In this document: positions 1 to 4,904 of the stretch, piece after piece
Numbering within the stretch: the first letter of the stretch is position 1
Layout of the letters: each line of letters opens with the position of its first letter
Assembly (NCBI GenBank): GCA_036676175.1
Contig: JAKFDL010000066.1
Coordinates: forward strand, 1 to 6,121
DNA: 6,121 nt
Source: Methylotenera_A sp036676175
GTDB lineage: Bacteria; Pseudomonadota; Gammaproteobacteria; Burkholderiales; Methylophilaceae
Direction: 5' to 3'
Notes under the pieces: generated by a model
What the model was told of the DNA's origin: nothing
The model's database searches: none
The model's input: the letters and a program-made list of their open reading frames with translations, nothing else
Translations under genes and position numbers: made by a program

Positions 1-10
1 CGGCCGATTA

Positions 11-30
11 TAGCGAATTAACCGTTAAGA
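11..30 (+). other. probable right half of an attC site, cut by the window edge
   Basis: The end of this stretch, AATTAACCGTTAAGA, closely matches the right end of the complete attC downstream (AATTCAAACGTTAAGC at 236-251), with one gap and two substitutions. GTTAAGA at 24-30 would be the core site; its last base deviates from the GTTRRRY consensus. If correct, a further cassette lies to the left of the window and recombination would occur between G24 and T25. The left half of this site is outside the window, so the pairing cannot be tested here. Confidence 0.5.
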
Positions 31-245
31 TGGCCTAGTTAAAACCATGAAACTAAAGCACGTCCAGTGGAACTCACATAAACCGTTAGCTCGTTTTGTT
101 AAGGCGGCTAGTTTTTCTTTGGCTCTTACGGTCGTATTTATATTTATGCTTTTCTTCTTAATTTTAAATACAATAGGGTCATGAAAAATTGTCACCTAAC
201 CCATCATTCAAGCGGGACGCCGAACGGCGCCCCTTAATTCAAACG
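25..245 (+). mobile_element. integron gene cassette 1 (small membrane peptide plus attC)
   Basis: This is the segment between the presumed core site at 24-30 and the core site at 245-251, using the known integrase cut between G and TT. It holds one short ORF (47-184) followed at once by a full attC. That is the standard one-ORF, one-attC cassette layout with the ORF pointing toward its attC. The right boundary is well supported; the left boundary depends on the partial attC at the window edge. Confidence 0.6.
47..184 (+). CDS. small single-pass membrane protein, cassette-borne, unknown function (45 aa)
   Basis: The ATG at 47 opens a 45-codon frame ending in TGA at 182-184. The peptide has a basic N-terminal part (MKLKHVQWNSHKPLARFVKA) followed by one strongly hydrophobic segment at about residues 22-41, rich in Leu, Phe, Val and Ile, and a short polar tail NTIGS. 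This predicts one membrane helix with a positive, probably cytoplasmic, N-terminus. The frame fills most of its integron cassette and stops ten bases before the attC left core, which is where a cassette gene would end. No good Shine-Dalgarno sequence is visible upstream. I do not recognise the family and assign no function. Its reality rests on cassette position and on the coherent basic-plus-helix pattern; chance remains possible for a frame this short. Confidence 0.5.
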   Translation: MKLKHVQWNSHKPLARFVKAASFSLALTVVFIFMLFFLILNTIGS

Positions 246-251
246 TTAAGC
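194..251 (+). other. attC: attC recombination site (complete, 58 bp)
   Basis: The left core ACCTAAC (194-200) fits RYYYAAC and the right core GTTAAGC (245-251) fits GTTRRRY. Between them lies an imperfect hairpin: GGGACGCCG (214-222) pairs with CGGCGCCCC (225-233) around an AA loop, with a single A:C mismatch. Outside this, the arms are only partly complementary, as is usual for attC, where folded-strand structure and unpaired bases matter more than sequence. The 58-bp length is at the short end of the known range. The site lies directly between two ORFs of the same orientation. Cleavage is expected between G245 and T246, so TTAAGC belongs to the next cassette. Confidence 0.87.
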
Positions 252-258
252 TACTAGA

Positions 259-666
259 ATGAGCGAGTCTCTGTCTTTCCAGCTACTAGCCGACGCAGTG
301 CTTATTCTGCATGTTGCTCTTGTGCTCTTCGTAGTGAGTGGCCTGATTCTGGTGATTATCGGCAATTTTCTCAAGTGGCGCTGGGTAAACTTGCTATGGT
401 TCAGGCTTGTGCATTTAGCAACCATCGCATTTGTAGCTGCTGAAGCATGGCTTGGCCATGTGTGTCCACTTACTACGCTAGAAATGTGGCTAAGATTAAA
501 AGCGAAGGCTGTCACATACGAGGGTAGTTTCATTGAGCATTGGCTGCAAGCGCTGCTATTCTGGCAAGCGCCGCCTTGGGTCTTCACAGCTATCTACACG
601 GCCTTTGCCTTAGCAGTTGCCGCCGCGTGGTGGTACTTTCCACCAAAATCAAGGCAAGATGAGTGA
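259..666 (+). CDS. DUF2784 family membrane protein (135 aa)
   Basis: This is a small integral membrane protein of the DUF2784 family, whose biochemical role is unknown to me. Hydrophobic segments lie at about residues 9-36, 50-66 and 107-127, with a fourth possible amphipathic stretch near 95-105. Family hallmarks are visible: an early His in the first helix (H18), the segment LWFRLVHLATIAFV (46-59), AWLGHVCPLTTLE (63-75) with its Cys-Pro-Leu-Thr, the tyrosine-containing linker YEGSFIEHW (87-95), and a C-terminal double proline (128-129). The length is close to full for the family. The start is forced: the attC core GTTAAGC supplies an in-frame TAA at 247-249 and ATG 259 is the first start after it. 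There is no obvious Shine-Dalgarno, a common trait of cassette genes. It sits alone in its cassette, and expression probably depends on a promoter upstream in the array. Confidence 0.88.
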   Translation: MSESLSFQLLADAVLILHVALVLFVVSGLILVIIGNFLKWRWVNLLWFRLVHLATIAFVAAEAWLGHVCPLTTLEMWLRLKAKAVTYEGSFIEHWLQALLFWQAPPWVFTAIYTAFALAVAAAWWYFPPKSRQDE

Positions 667-674
667 GCTAAAGA

Positions 675-692
675 TGCTAACCCATCATTCAA
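675..692 (+). other. truncated or degenerate attC left half
   Basis: The bases CTAACCCATCATTCAA (677-692) repeat 196-211 exactly, and the site sits nine bases after the DUF2784 stop codon, where its attC is expected. The core itself reads TGCTAAC (675-681), which deviates from RYYYAAC at its first two positions. The following sequence shows neither the GC-rich central stem nor a complementary right arm. Confidence 0.68.
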
Positions 693-802
693 ATGGTTGC
701 ACTAAAATGCATCTCTAATGTCAAAATGGAGATAAAAACTTCCCAACAAGCTAATACAGACTTTAATATAGGCCGATATAGCACTTTTATTAAGGTGGTT
801 TC

Positions 803-1606
803 ATGACAGACTTCACAGAGCTTAAAAAGAAGCAACGCGCAACTTGGGCATTAGGCGAATATGACCGCATTGCGGACGGACTTACGATTTCGACGGACCA
901 GACCTTGCGCGTCGCCAGAATTCGCCCCGGCGAGCGTGTGCTTGACCTTGCAACCGGCACGGGCATTACCGCTATCGCCGCACGGGAGCGCGGCGCGGTA
1001 GTAACCGGCGTGGATCTTACGCCAGAGTTGCTTGCCGTTGCGCGAAGCAAGGCTAACGAAACGGGTTTCACAGATATTGATTTCCGCGAGGGCGACGCCG
1101 AAGCACTACCTTTTGCAGATGCTGCTTTTGATGTGGTAGTCTCGACCTGTGGCCATATGTTCGCACCCGATCAGGAGAAAGTTGCAACTGAATTGGCCCG
1201 TGTCACCAAACCAGGTGGTCGTGTCATATTCCTTGCCTGGACACCCGAAGGCGGTCTAGGTGGCTGGTTCCGCATTACCAATAAGTATGTCCCACCGCCA
1301 GCCGGTCTTGCCAGTCCGTTCAATTGGGGCGACCCTGTCAAGGTGCGCCAACTCCTCGGCAACGCTTTCCGCGATTACTCTTTTACAAATGGTGATTGCC
1401 CACAATTCGGCGTTTCCTCCGCAGATATCTGGGAACTGTTCTCGACGCGTTATGGGCCGACCGTTCGGGCTGTTGCAAGTCTTCAGGGCGACACACTGGC
1501 TGCATTTCGCAATGAGCTGCTTTCTTACCTAGAAGGTTACCGTGCTGCGGACGGCAAGGTACGCTGGGGCCGCGAATATCTCATTACGCATGCGGTTCGC
1601 GTGTGA
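803..1606 (+). CDS. class I SAM-dependent methyltransferase, UbiE/Methyltransf_11-like (267 aa)
   Basis: This is a cytoplasmic enzyme predicted to transfer a methyl group from S-adenosylmethionine to an unidentified acceptor, probably a small molecule. The Rossmann-fold motifs are clear: motif I VLDLATGTGIT (46-56), an acidic residue ending strand 2 (D71 in GVDLTPELL), GDAEALPF (97-104) with the adenine-contacting Asp, FDVVVSTCGHMF (109-120) for strand 4, and LARVTKPGGRVIFLAW (131-146) for the post-motif region. The C-terminal third (about 150-267) is a variable substrate lid that I cannot assign. The start is supported by AAGG at 792-795 (within AAGGTGG, 792-798), seven bases before the ATG. 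The gene is visibly richer in G+C than its neighbours, and it lies between a broken attC and ppk2, ending 4 nt from the ppk2 stop codon. This suggests acquired DNA. It could be annotated as a UbiE-like protein, but nothing links it to quinone synthesis. Confidence 0.93.
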   Translation: MTDFTELKKKQRATWALGEYDRIADGLTISTDQTLRVARIRPGERVLDLATGTGITAIAARERGAVVTGVDLTPELLAVARSKANETGFTDIDFREGDAEALPFADAAFDVVVSTCGHMFAPDQEKVATELARVTKPGGRVIFLAWTPEGGLGGWFRITNKYVPPPAGLASPFNWGDPVKVRQLLGNAFRDYSFTNGDCPQFGVSSADIWELFSTRYGPTVRAVASLQGDTLAAFRNELLSYLEGYRAADGKVRWGREYLITHAVRV

Positions 1607-1610
1607 AGGG

Positions 1611-2426
1611 TTAATCACTAATGTGAATGGCTTTAAACTCTGGCGGCACCGGGGGATAAGCTAAATTTAAGCTTATAAGTGCATTTAGCAGCAGCCTGGA
1701 AATCAACAAATTGCGATTGGTTTTTGAATCGGCCGGCACCACATACCAAGGCGCATTTTCGGTGCTGGTGGCGCGCATGGCATTTTCGTAAGCCTCCATG
1801 TATTTGCTCCATAAATCGCGCTCTTTTAAATCATTCGGGTTAAATTTCCAGGTTTTAGTCGGGTCATCCAGCCGCTCTTGCATGCGCAATTTTTGCTCGG
1901 CTTTTGAGATGTGCAAATAGCATTTAACGATAACCGTGCCCGTTTCAGTCAGCATGCTCTCAAACTCGTTAATTTGCGCATAGCGACGCTTACACTCGGC
2001 TTCGTCTATCCAGTTGTGCACTTTTACAATCAGCACATCCTCGTAATGACTGCGGTTAAAAATCACAATCTCCCCTTTTTGGGGCACCTGTTGATGCACG
2101 CGCCACAGGTAATCGTGCGCTAATTCTTCTGGTGTAGGGCCTTTAAAATTAGCCAGGCGAACTCCCAGCGGATCACACTCGCTAAACACATGCCTGATGG
2201 TGCCGTCTTTACCGCTGGCATCCATACCCTGCAGCACTAGCAAAATCTTGTGCTTACCCTGTGCATAAAGAATATCCTGTAAGGCGTTAATCTCAGCTGC
2301 CAGCTTTTCCAGTGCCAGCTCATCTTTGGCTTTATCGCCAGTGCGCTCAGATTTATCGTCAGGCTTGATGCTTTTTAATGTAAATTTACTATTAAGCTTG
2401 ACACGATATTGCTGTAGATTTGGCAT
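1611..2426 (-). CDS. ppk2: polyphosphate:nucleotide phosphotransferase, PPK2 family (271 aa)
   Basis: This cytoplasmic kinase uses inorganic polyphosphate as donor to phosphorylate nucleoside mono- or diphosphates, linking polyphosphate stores to the nucleotide pool. The P-loop fold is shown by Walker A GMDASGKDG (67-75), preceded by strand ILLVLQ (61-66), and by the Walker B region IVIFNRSHYEDVL (120-132), with the Arg-Ser-His-Tyr-Glu-Asp signature of PPK2. A lid-like basic stretch follows at about 176-194 (Lys/Arg-rich, ERLDDPTKTWKF), then WYVVPADSKTNRN (227-239). It is a one-domain protein of the usual length, closest in layout to short-form (TIGR03709-like) enzymes; whether AMP or ADP is preferred cannot be read with confidence. 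The start is supported by AAAGGA (complement of 2434-2439), seven bases upstream of the ATG. It converges on the methyltransferase and diverges from the cupin gene. Confidence 0.95.
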   Translation of the reverse strand: MPNLQQYRVKLNSKFTLKSIKPDDKSERTGDKAKDELALEKLAAEINALQDILYAQGKHKILLVLQGMDASGKDGTIRHVFSECDPLGVRLANFKGPTPEELAHDYLWRVHQQVPQKGEIVIFNRSHYEDVLIVKVHNWIDEAECKRRYAQINEFESMLTETGTVIVKCYLHISKAEQKLRMQERLDDPTKTWKFNPNDLKERDLWSKYMEAYENAMRATSTENAPWYVVPADSKTNRNLLISRLLLNALISLNLAYPPVPPEFKAIHISD

Positions 2427-2437
2427 AACGAAATCCT

Positions 2438-2460
2438 TTAAATTAATAGCATTAATTTAA
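2438..2460. promoter_or_regulatory. AT-rich inverted repeat beside the ppk2 ribosome-binding site
   Basis: TTAAATTAAT (2438-2447) and ATTAATTTAA (2451-2460) are perfect 10-bp inverted arms around an AGC spacer. One arm touches the ppk2 Shine-Dalgarno (2434-2439). As DNA this could be a dimeric repressor operator; as RNA it could form a weak hairpin next to the ribosome-binding site. The AT-only content raises the chance of coincidence. Confidence 0.35.
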
Positions 2461-2485
2461 CACAAGCATGTTGATTAAATAGTGG

Positions 2486-2514
2486 TTATATTTTCACACC
2501 CATCAACGTATAAA
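2486..2514 (+). promoter_or_regulatory. possible sigma-70 promoter for the cupin gene
   Basis: TATAAA at 2509-2514 is a good -10 match and lies 17 bases after TTATAT (2486-2491), a weak -35 that shares only three bases with TTGACA. The position, 32 bases before the cupin start, is suitable. The region is AT-rich, so this is only a candidate. Confidence 0.25.
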
Positions 2515-2546
2515 AATAAAACACTTCACAGTAGAAATGGAATCAT

Positions 2547-2978
2547 ATGAAAATCTTTAAAATAATGTACCAAATTATCCTCATGTTAGCCTGTATTTCT
2601 CAGGCCCACGCGCTTGAGGAATCTGCATCGATTAAAGCCTCTACGATATTAAAAACAGAAACAAGCTGGGATGGAAAGCCGATTGAATATCCAACTGGAA
2701 AAGCTGAAATTACCGGCATGCTTGTAGAAATTGCACCAGGTAGTGAAACCGGTTGGCACCTGCATCCAGTTCCATCTTTCGGAATGATATTGGAAGGCGA
2801 GCTGGAAGTTCAGCTAAAAACTGGCGAGGTAAAGCATTTGAAGTCGGGCGAAGCGCTGGCAGAGGTGGTCAATACGCTTCACAATGGCCGCAATGTAGGT
2901 TCTATACCGGTAAAGTTGATTGTTTTTTATGCTGGCGCGGTAGGTCAGAAGCTTTCGACGAAAGAAGTCACACCCTAA
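2547..2978 (+). CDS. exported single-domain cupin protein (143 aa)
   Basis: This is a small beta-barrel cupin with an export signal. Residues 1-22 form a signal peptide: Lys2 and Lys5, a hydrophobic core IMYQIILMLACI, and an A-H-A site that predicts cleavage after residue 22, so the mature protein should be periplasmic. The cupin core covers about 55-130. WHLHPVPSFGMILEGELEV (70-88) contains the first-motif metal ligands H71 and H73 and the closing glycine. The second motif is represented by H112 in NTLHNGRNVG. The usual Glu between the HxH pair and the glycine is not obvious, so metal binding may use three histidines. Substrate and reaction are unknown; single-domain cupins range from dioxygenases to sugar-binding or sensor proteins. 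ATG 2547 is preferred over the Met at codon 7 because it keeps the basic N-terminus. A weak GGA lies at 2539-2541. It is divergent from ppk2 and 52 nt upstream of dhaL. Confidence 0.9.
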   Translation: MKIFKIMYQIILMLACISQAHALEESASIKASTILKTETSWDGKPIEYPTGKAEITGMLVEIAPGSETGWHLHPVPSFGMILEGELEVQLKTGEVKHLKSGEALAEVVNTLHNGRNVGSIPVKLIVFYAGAVGQKLSTKEVTP

Positions 2979-2980
2979 TA

Positions 2981-3004
2981 CTTTTAGATAAACTATCGCA
3001 AAAG
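2981..3004 (+). terminator. imperfect hairpin between the cupin gene and dhaL; weak terminator or operator
   Basis: CTTTT (2981-2985) pairs with AAAAG (3000-3004) and GATA (2987-2990) with TATC (2994-2997), closing on an AAC loop with a small A/GC internal bulge. The T-rich sequence that follows (TTTTGGTTTAGTTTT) is interrupted by G residues. The stem is AT-rich and therefore weak. It starts two bases after the cupin stop codon. Confidence 0.3.
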
Positions 3005-3030
3005 TTTTGGTTTAGTTTTACACTACTGGC

Positions 3031-3681
3031 ATGAAGACATCCACCATTATTTCTGCTGTACATGCCGTGGAAGCTGGGATTATTGCACATGAGGTTGATA
3101 TTGAATCACTCGATCGTGCTATTGGCGACGGCGACCATTACATTAATATAAAACGTGCAACTGAGGTGCTGGCGGGCATGGGCCCCGAGCTGGCGCCACT
3201 GAAACCGCAAGTAGCTTTGCAAAAAATCGGTACAACGCTACTCAGCACCATGGGCGGCGCTTCTGGAGTATTGTTTGCCAGCTTGTTTATAGGCATGGCC
3301 AAGTTTTTTCAGCTGAACAACGACAAAGCTAACGAACTTAACAGTAACTTAGAACACGCCGCGGCATTCGCTTATGGTGTGCAGAGTTTGATGATGCGCG
3401 GTAAATCCAATGTGGGCGAAAAAACCATGTTGGATGTGCTGGTGCCCGCCTCGACCACCTTTACACACGCAGCCGCACTAGGCAAACCTATTGCCGAGAT
3501 ATGCAGGGAAGTAAAAGATGCTGCTGATAAAGGGCTGGAATACACACGCAATCTGGTGGCCAGCAAAGGTCGCGCAGCCGGCTTGGGTGAGCGCGCCATT
3601 GGCCACTTAGACCCAGGCGCAAAAAGCTGCCAGGTGATGATACATGCAATATGCGACCTGATTTCGAAACCAAAAAAATAA
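3031..3681 (+). CDS. dhaL: dihydroxyacetone kinase, DhaL (nucleotide-binding) subunit (216 aa)
   Basis: DhaL carries the nucleotide that relays phosphate to dihydroxyacetone bound on DhaK; in PTS-type systems its tightly held ADP is recharged by DhaM. The all-helical DAK2 fold is recognisable from LDRAIGDGDH (27-36), where D28, D33 and D35 match the Mg-nucleotide-binding aspartates of E. coli DhaL (D30, D35, D37). Other family segments are TMGGASGVLFASLF (73-86), MMRGKSNVGEKTMLDVLVPA (121-140), the lid-like ASKGRAAGLGER (177-188) and DPGAKS (194-199). The length is normal. The residue after GDGDH is Tyr, where E. coli has Gly. The start is fixed by an in-frame TAG at 3013-3015 with no other start codon before ATG 3031; the Shine-Dalgarno is poor. 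It precedes dhaK, the reverse of the E. coli dhaKLM order. Confidence 0.95.
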   Translation: MKTSTIISAVHAVEAGIIAHEVDIESLDRAIGDGDHYINIKRATEVLAGMGPELAPLKPQVALQKIGTTLLSTMGGASGVLFASLFIGMAKFFQLNNDKANELNSNLEHAAAFAYGVQSLMMRGKSNVGEKTMLDVLVPASTTFTHAAALGKPIAEICREVKDAADKGLEYTRNLVASKGRAAGLGERAIGHLDPGAKSCQVMIHAICDLISKPKK

Positions 3682-3749
3682 CTGCTCAGTAACCCTTATG
3701 GATATTGGCTCACAGAGCATGTTAATTTAGTTTTTTTACCTGAATTTTT

Positions 3750-3782
3750 AAAGGGGAGTCATTTCTCGACACAAAAAGTCGA
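3750..3782 (+). promoter_or_regulatory. orphan Shine-Dalgarno-like AAAGGGGAG followed by a small hairpin, in the dhaK leader
   Basis: AAAGGGGAG (3750-3758) is the best ribosome-binding match in the window, yet no ATG, GTG or TTG follows at usable distance; the only nearby rare start, ATT 3761, runs 12 codons to TAA 3797-3799. Just downstream TCGAC (3766-3770) and GTCGA (3778-3782) can form a five-base stem with a seven-base A-rich loop. The dhaK start used here is 84 nt further on. This may be a leader element or a coincidence. Confidence 0.3.
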
Positions 3783-3841
3783 CATTTACCTATATGTAAA
3801 TGAAAATTTTTAACAAAGTAATGACGAGCATGAGCAAGAGA

Positions 3842-4840
3842 ATGAAAAAATTTATCAATAAAGTAGACGACATCCTCACCGAAAGTCTTTCAGGCTTTTC
3901 GTTAGCACATCGAGATTTAGTTAACCTCAATTTAAGCCCAAATTTCTTAAGCCGAAAAAAAATGGCGCAAAATAAAGTTGCTATTATCTCTGGCGGTGGC
4001 TCAGGGCATGAGCCTTTACACGCAGGTTACATTGGCTTTGGCATGCTGGATGCTGCCTGCCCTGGCCATGTATTTAGTAGTCCCACGCCTGACCAAATGC
4101 TGGCAGCGGCGGAAGCAGTACATGCTGGTAAGGGTGTGTTATTTATTGTAAAAAATTACGCGGGCGACGTGATGAATTTTGAAATGACCAGCGAAATGTT
4201 AGCTTTTGAAAATGCGACCGTTTTAACCTCGGATGATTGCGCCGTCATTAATAGCACCTACACCACTGGCCGCCGTGGCGTTGCAGGCACAGTCATTGTA
4301 GAAAAATGTGTAGGCAGTTTGGCAGAAACCGGCGCCAGCTTACAAGCATGCAAAACGCTGGGTGATAAAGTGAATACGCGTACAGCTAGCATTGGTGTAG
4401 CGCTCAGCAGTTGTACAGTACCAGCGGCAGGTCGCCCTACCTTTGATATCAGTGACACTGAAATTGAAATGGGCGTAGGTATTCATGGGGAGCCTGGCCG
4501 CAAACGTGAAGCCATGCGCGAAGCAGACGCCCTGGTAACGGACATGGTAAATGCCATTTTGGCTGACTTTAAAGCAAGACATATAGAAACAAATGGTGAA
4601 GTTTTATTGTTGGTGAATGGCTTTGGCGCCACGCCGCTGATGGAGCTTTACCTAATCTATAATAGCGCCGCCAAATTACTAGGGGATGCAGGCTTTAATA
4701 TTAGCCGTAGCTTGGTAGGCAACTACACAACCGCCATTGATATGGCAGGTGCGTCTATTACGGTTTGCCTGCTTGACGATGAAATTAAGCAGCATTGGGA
4801 TAGCCCTGTGCACACGGCGGCCTTGCGCTGGGGTTGCTAA
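3842..4840 (+). CDS. dhaK: dihydroxyacetone kinase, DhaK (substrate-binding) subunit (332 aa)
   Basis: DhaK binds dihydroxyacetone covalently through a histidine hemiaminal and presents it for phosphorylation to dihydroxyacetone phosphate, with DhaL as partner, in the cytoplasm. Counting from ATG 3842, key residues fall at or very near E. coli numbering: ISGGGSGHEP (49-58) with H56, FIVKNYAGDVMNFE (101-114) with K104 and D109, and GVGIHGEPG (211-219) with the covalent His at 215. Other landmarks are TTGRRGVAGT (141-150), SCTVPAAGRP (190-199), NGFGATPLMELY (259-270) and the C-terminal WDSPVHTAALRWG (319-331). At 332 aa it lacks the insertion near residue 240 seen in the longer E. coli protein. 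The frame is open from ATG 3800, adding up to 14 residues, but MKKFINKVDDIL matches the E. coli N-terminus MKKLINDVQDVL, so 3842 is chosen; 3830 is also possible. None of these starts has a strong Shine-Dalgarno. Confidence 0.96.
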   Translation: MKKFINKVDDILTESLSGFSLAHRDLVNLNLSPNFLSRKKMAQNKVAIISGGGSGHEPLHAGYIGFGMLDAACPGHVFSSPTPDQMLAAAEAVHAGKGVLFIVKNYAGDVMNFEMTSEMLAFENATVLTSDDCAVINSTYTTGRRGVAGTVIVEKCVGSLAETGASLQACKTLGDKVNTRTASIGVALSSCTVPAAGRPTFDISDTEIEMGVGIHGEPGRKREAMREADALVTDMVNAILADFKARHIETNGEVLLLVNGFGATPLMELYLIYNSAAKLLGDAGFNISRSLVGNYTTAIDMAGASITVCLLDDEIKQHWDSPVHTAALRWGC

Positions 4841-4848
4841 ATTCATAA

Positions 4849-4871
4849 GCAAGCTTATTGCTTGCACGTGC
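4849..4871 (+). other. hairpin and overlapping palindrome between dhaK and ycaO
   Basis: GCAAGC (4849-4854) and GCTTGC (4860-4865) form a perfect six-base stem with a TTATT loop. The last two bases of the stem also begin the palindrome GCACGTGC (4864-4871). There is no T-run after the stem, so it is not a canonical intrinsic terminator. It could be an mRNA stability or processing element, or an operator. Confidence 0.35.
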
Positions 4872-4904
4872 TATTCTGTCGGCTTTCAAAACTAAAGCCA
4901 TGTC

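Larger units (their letters stand above)
246..692 (+). mobile_element. integron gene cassette 2 (DUF2784), with damaged attC
   Basis: This segment begins at the cut point of the complete attC and carries the DUF2784 gene starting 13 bases later. It ends in CTAACCCATCATTCAA (677-692), an exact 16-bp copy of the left half of the upstream attC (196-211). A right half with a GTTRRRY core opposite this arm is not found before the methyltransferase gene, so this cassette probably can no longer be excised on its own. It appears to be the last cassette of the array on this side. Confidence 0.7.

Noticed and set aside
246..587. 113-codon minus-strand frame opposite the DUF2784 gene
   Set aside because: It lies antisense to a clear family member and begins inside attC; its composition (Ser/Thr/Cys-rich) is typical of a shadow frame.
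675..796. A long (about 122 bp) attC between DUF2784 and the methyltransferase
   Set aside because: The right end ATTAAGG lacks the invariant G of GTT, and the inner sequences show no inverted pairing with the left arm.
790..1071. Minus-strand frame opposite the start of the methyltransferase
   Set aside because: Antisense to the conserved SAM-binding motifs; Arg/Ser/Val-rich shadow with no recognisable domain.
2583..2597. Lipoprotein lipobox around Cys16 of the cupin
   Set aside because: The residues before the Cys are M-L-A, with Leu at -2, which fits the lipobox poorly, while A-H-A at 20-22 gives a normal signal peptidase I site.
2753..3034. 93-codon plus-strand frame overlapping the cupin C-terminus and the gap before dhaL
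   Set aside because: It is a +1 shadow of the cupin gene; its Gly/Arg/Ser-rich sequence has no family features.
3683..3737. TGCTC/GAGCA inverted repeat followed by a T-run after dhaL, as a terminator
   Set aside because: The stem is five bases with a 27-base loop and the T-run begins 11 bases after it, which is too weak for an intrinsic terminator.
3800..3841. Fourteen-residue N-terminal extension of DhaK from ATG 3800
   Set aside because: The extension is not homologous to DhaK, and MKKFINKVDDIL from 3842 matches the family N-terminus and residue numbering.
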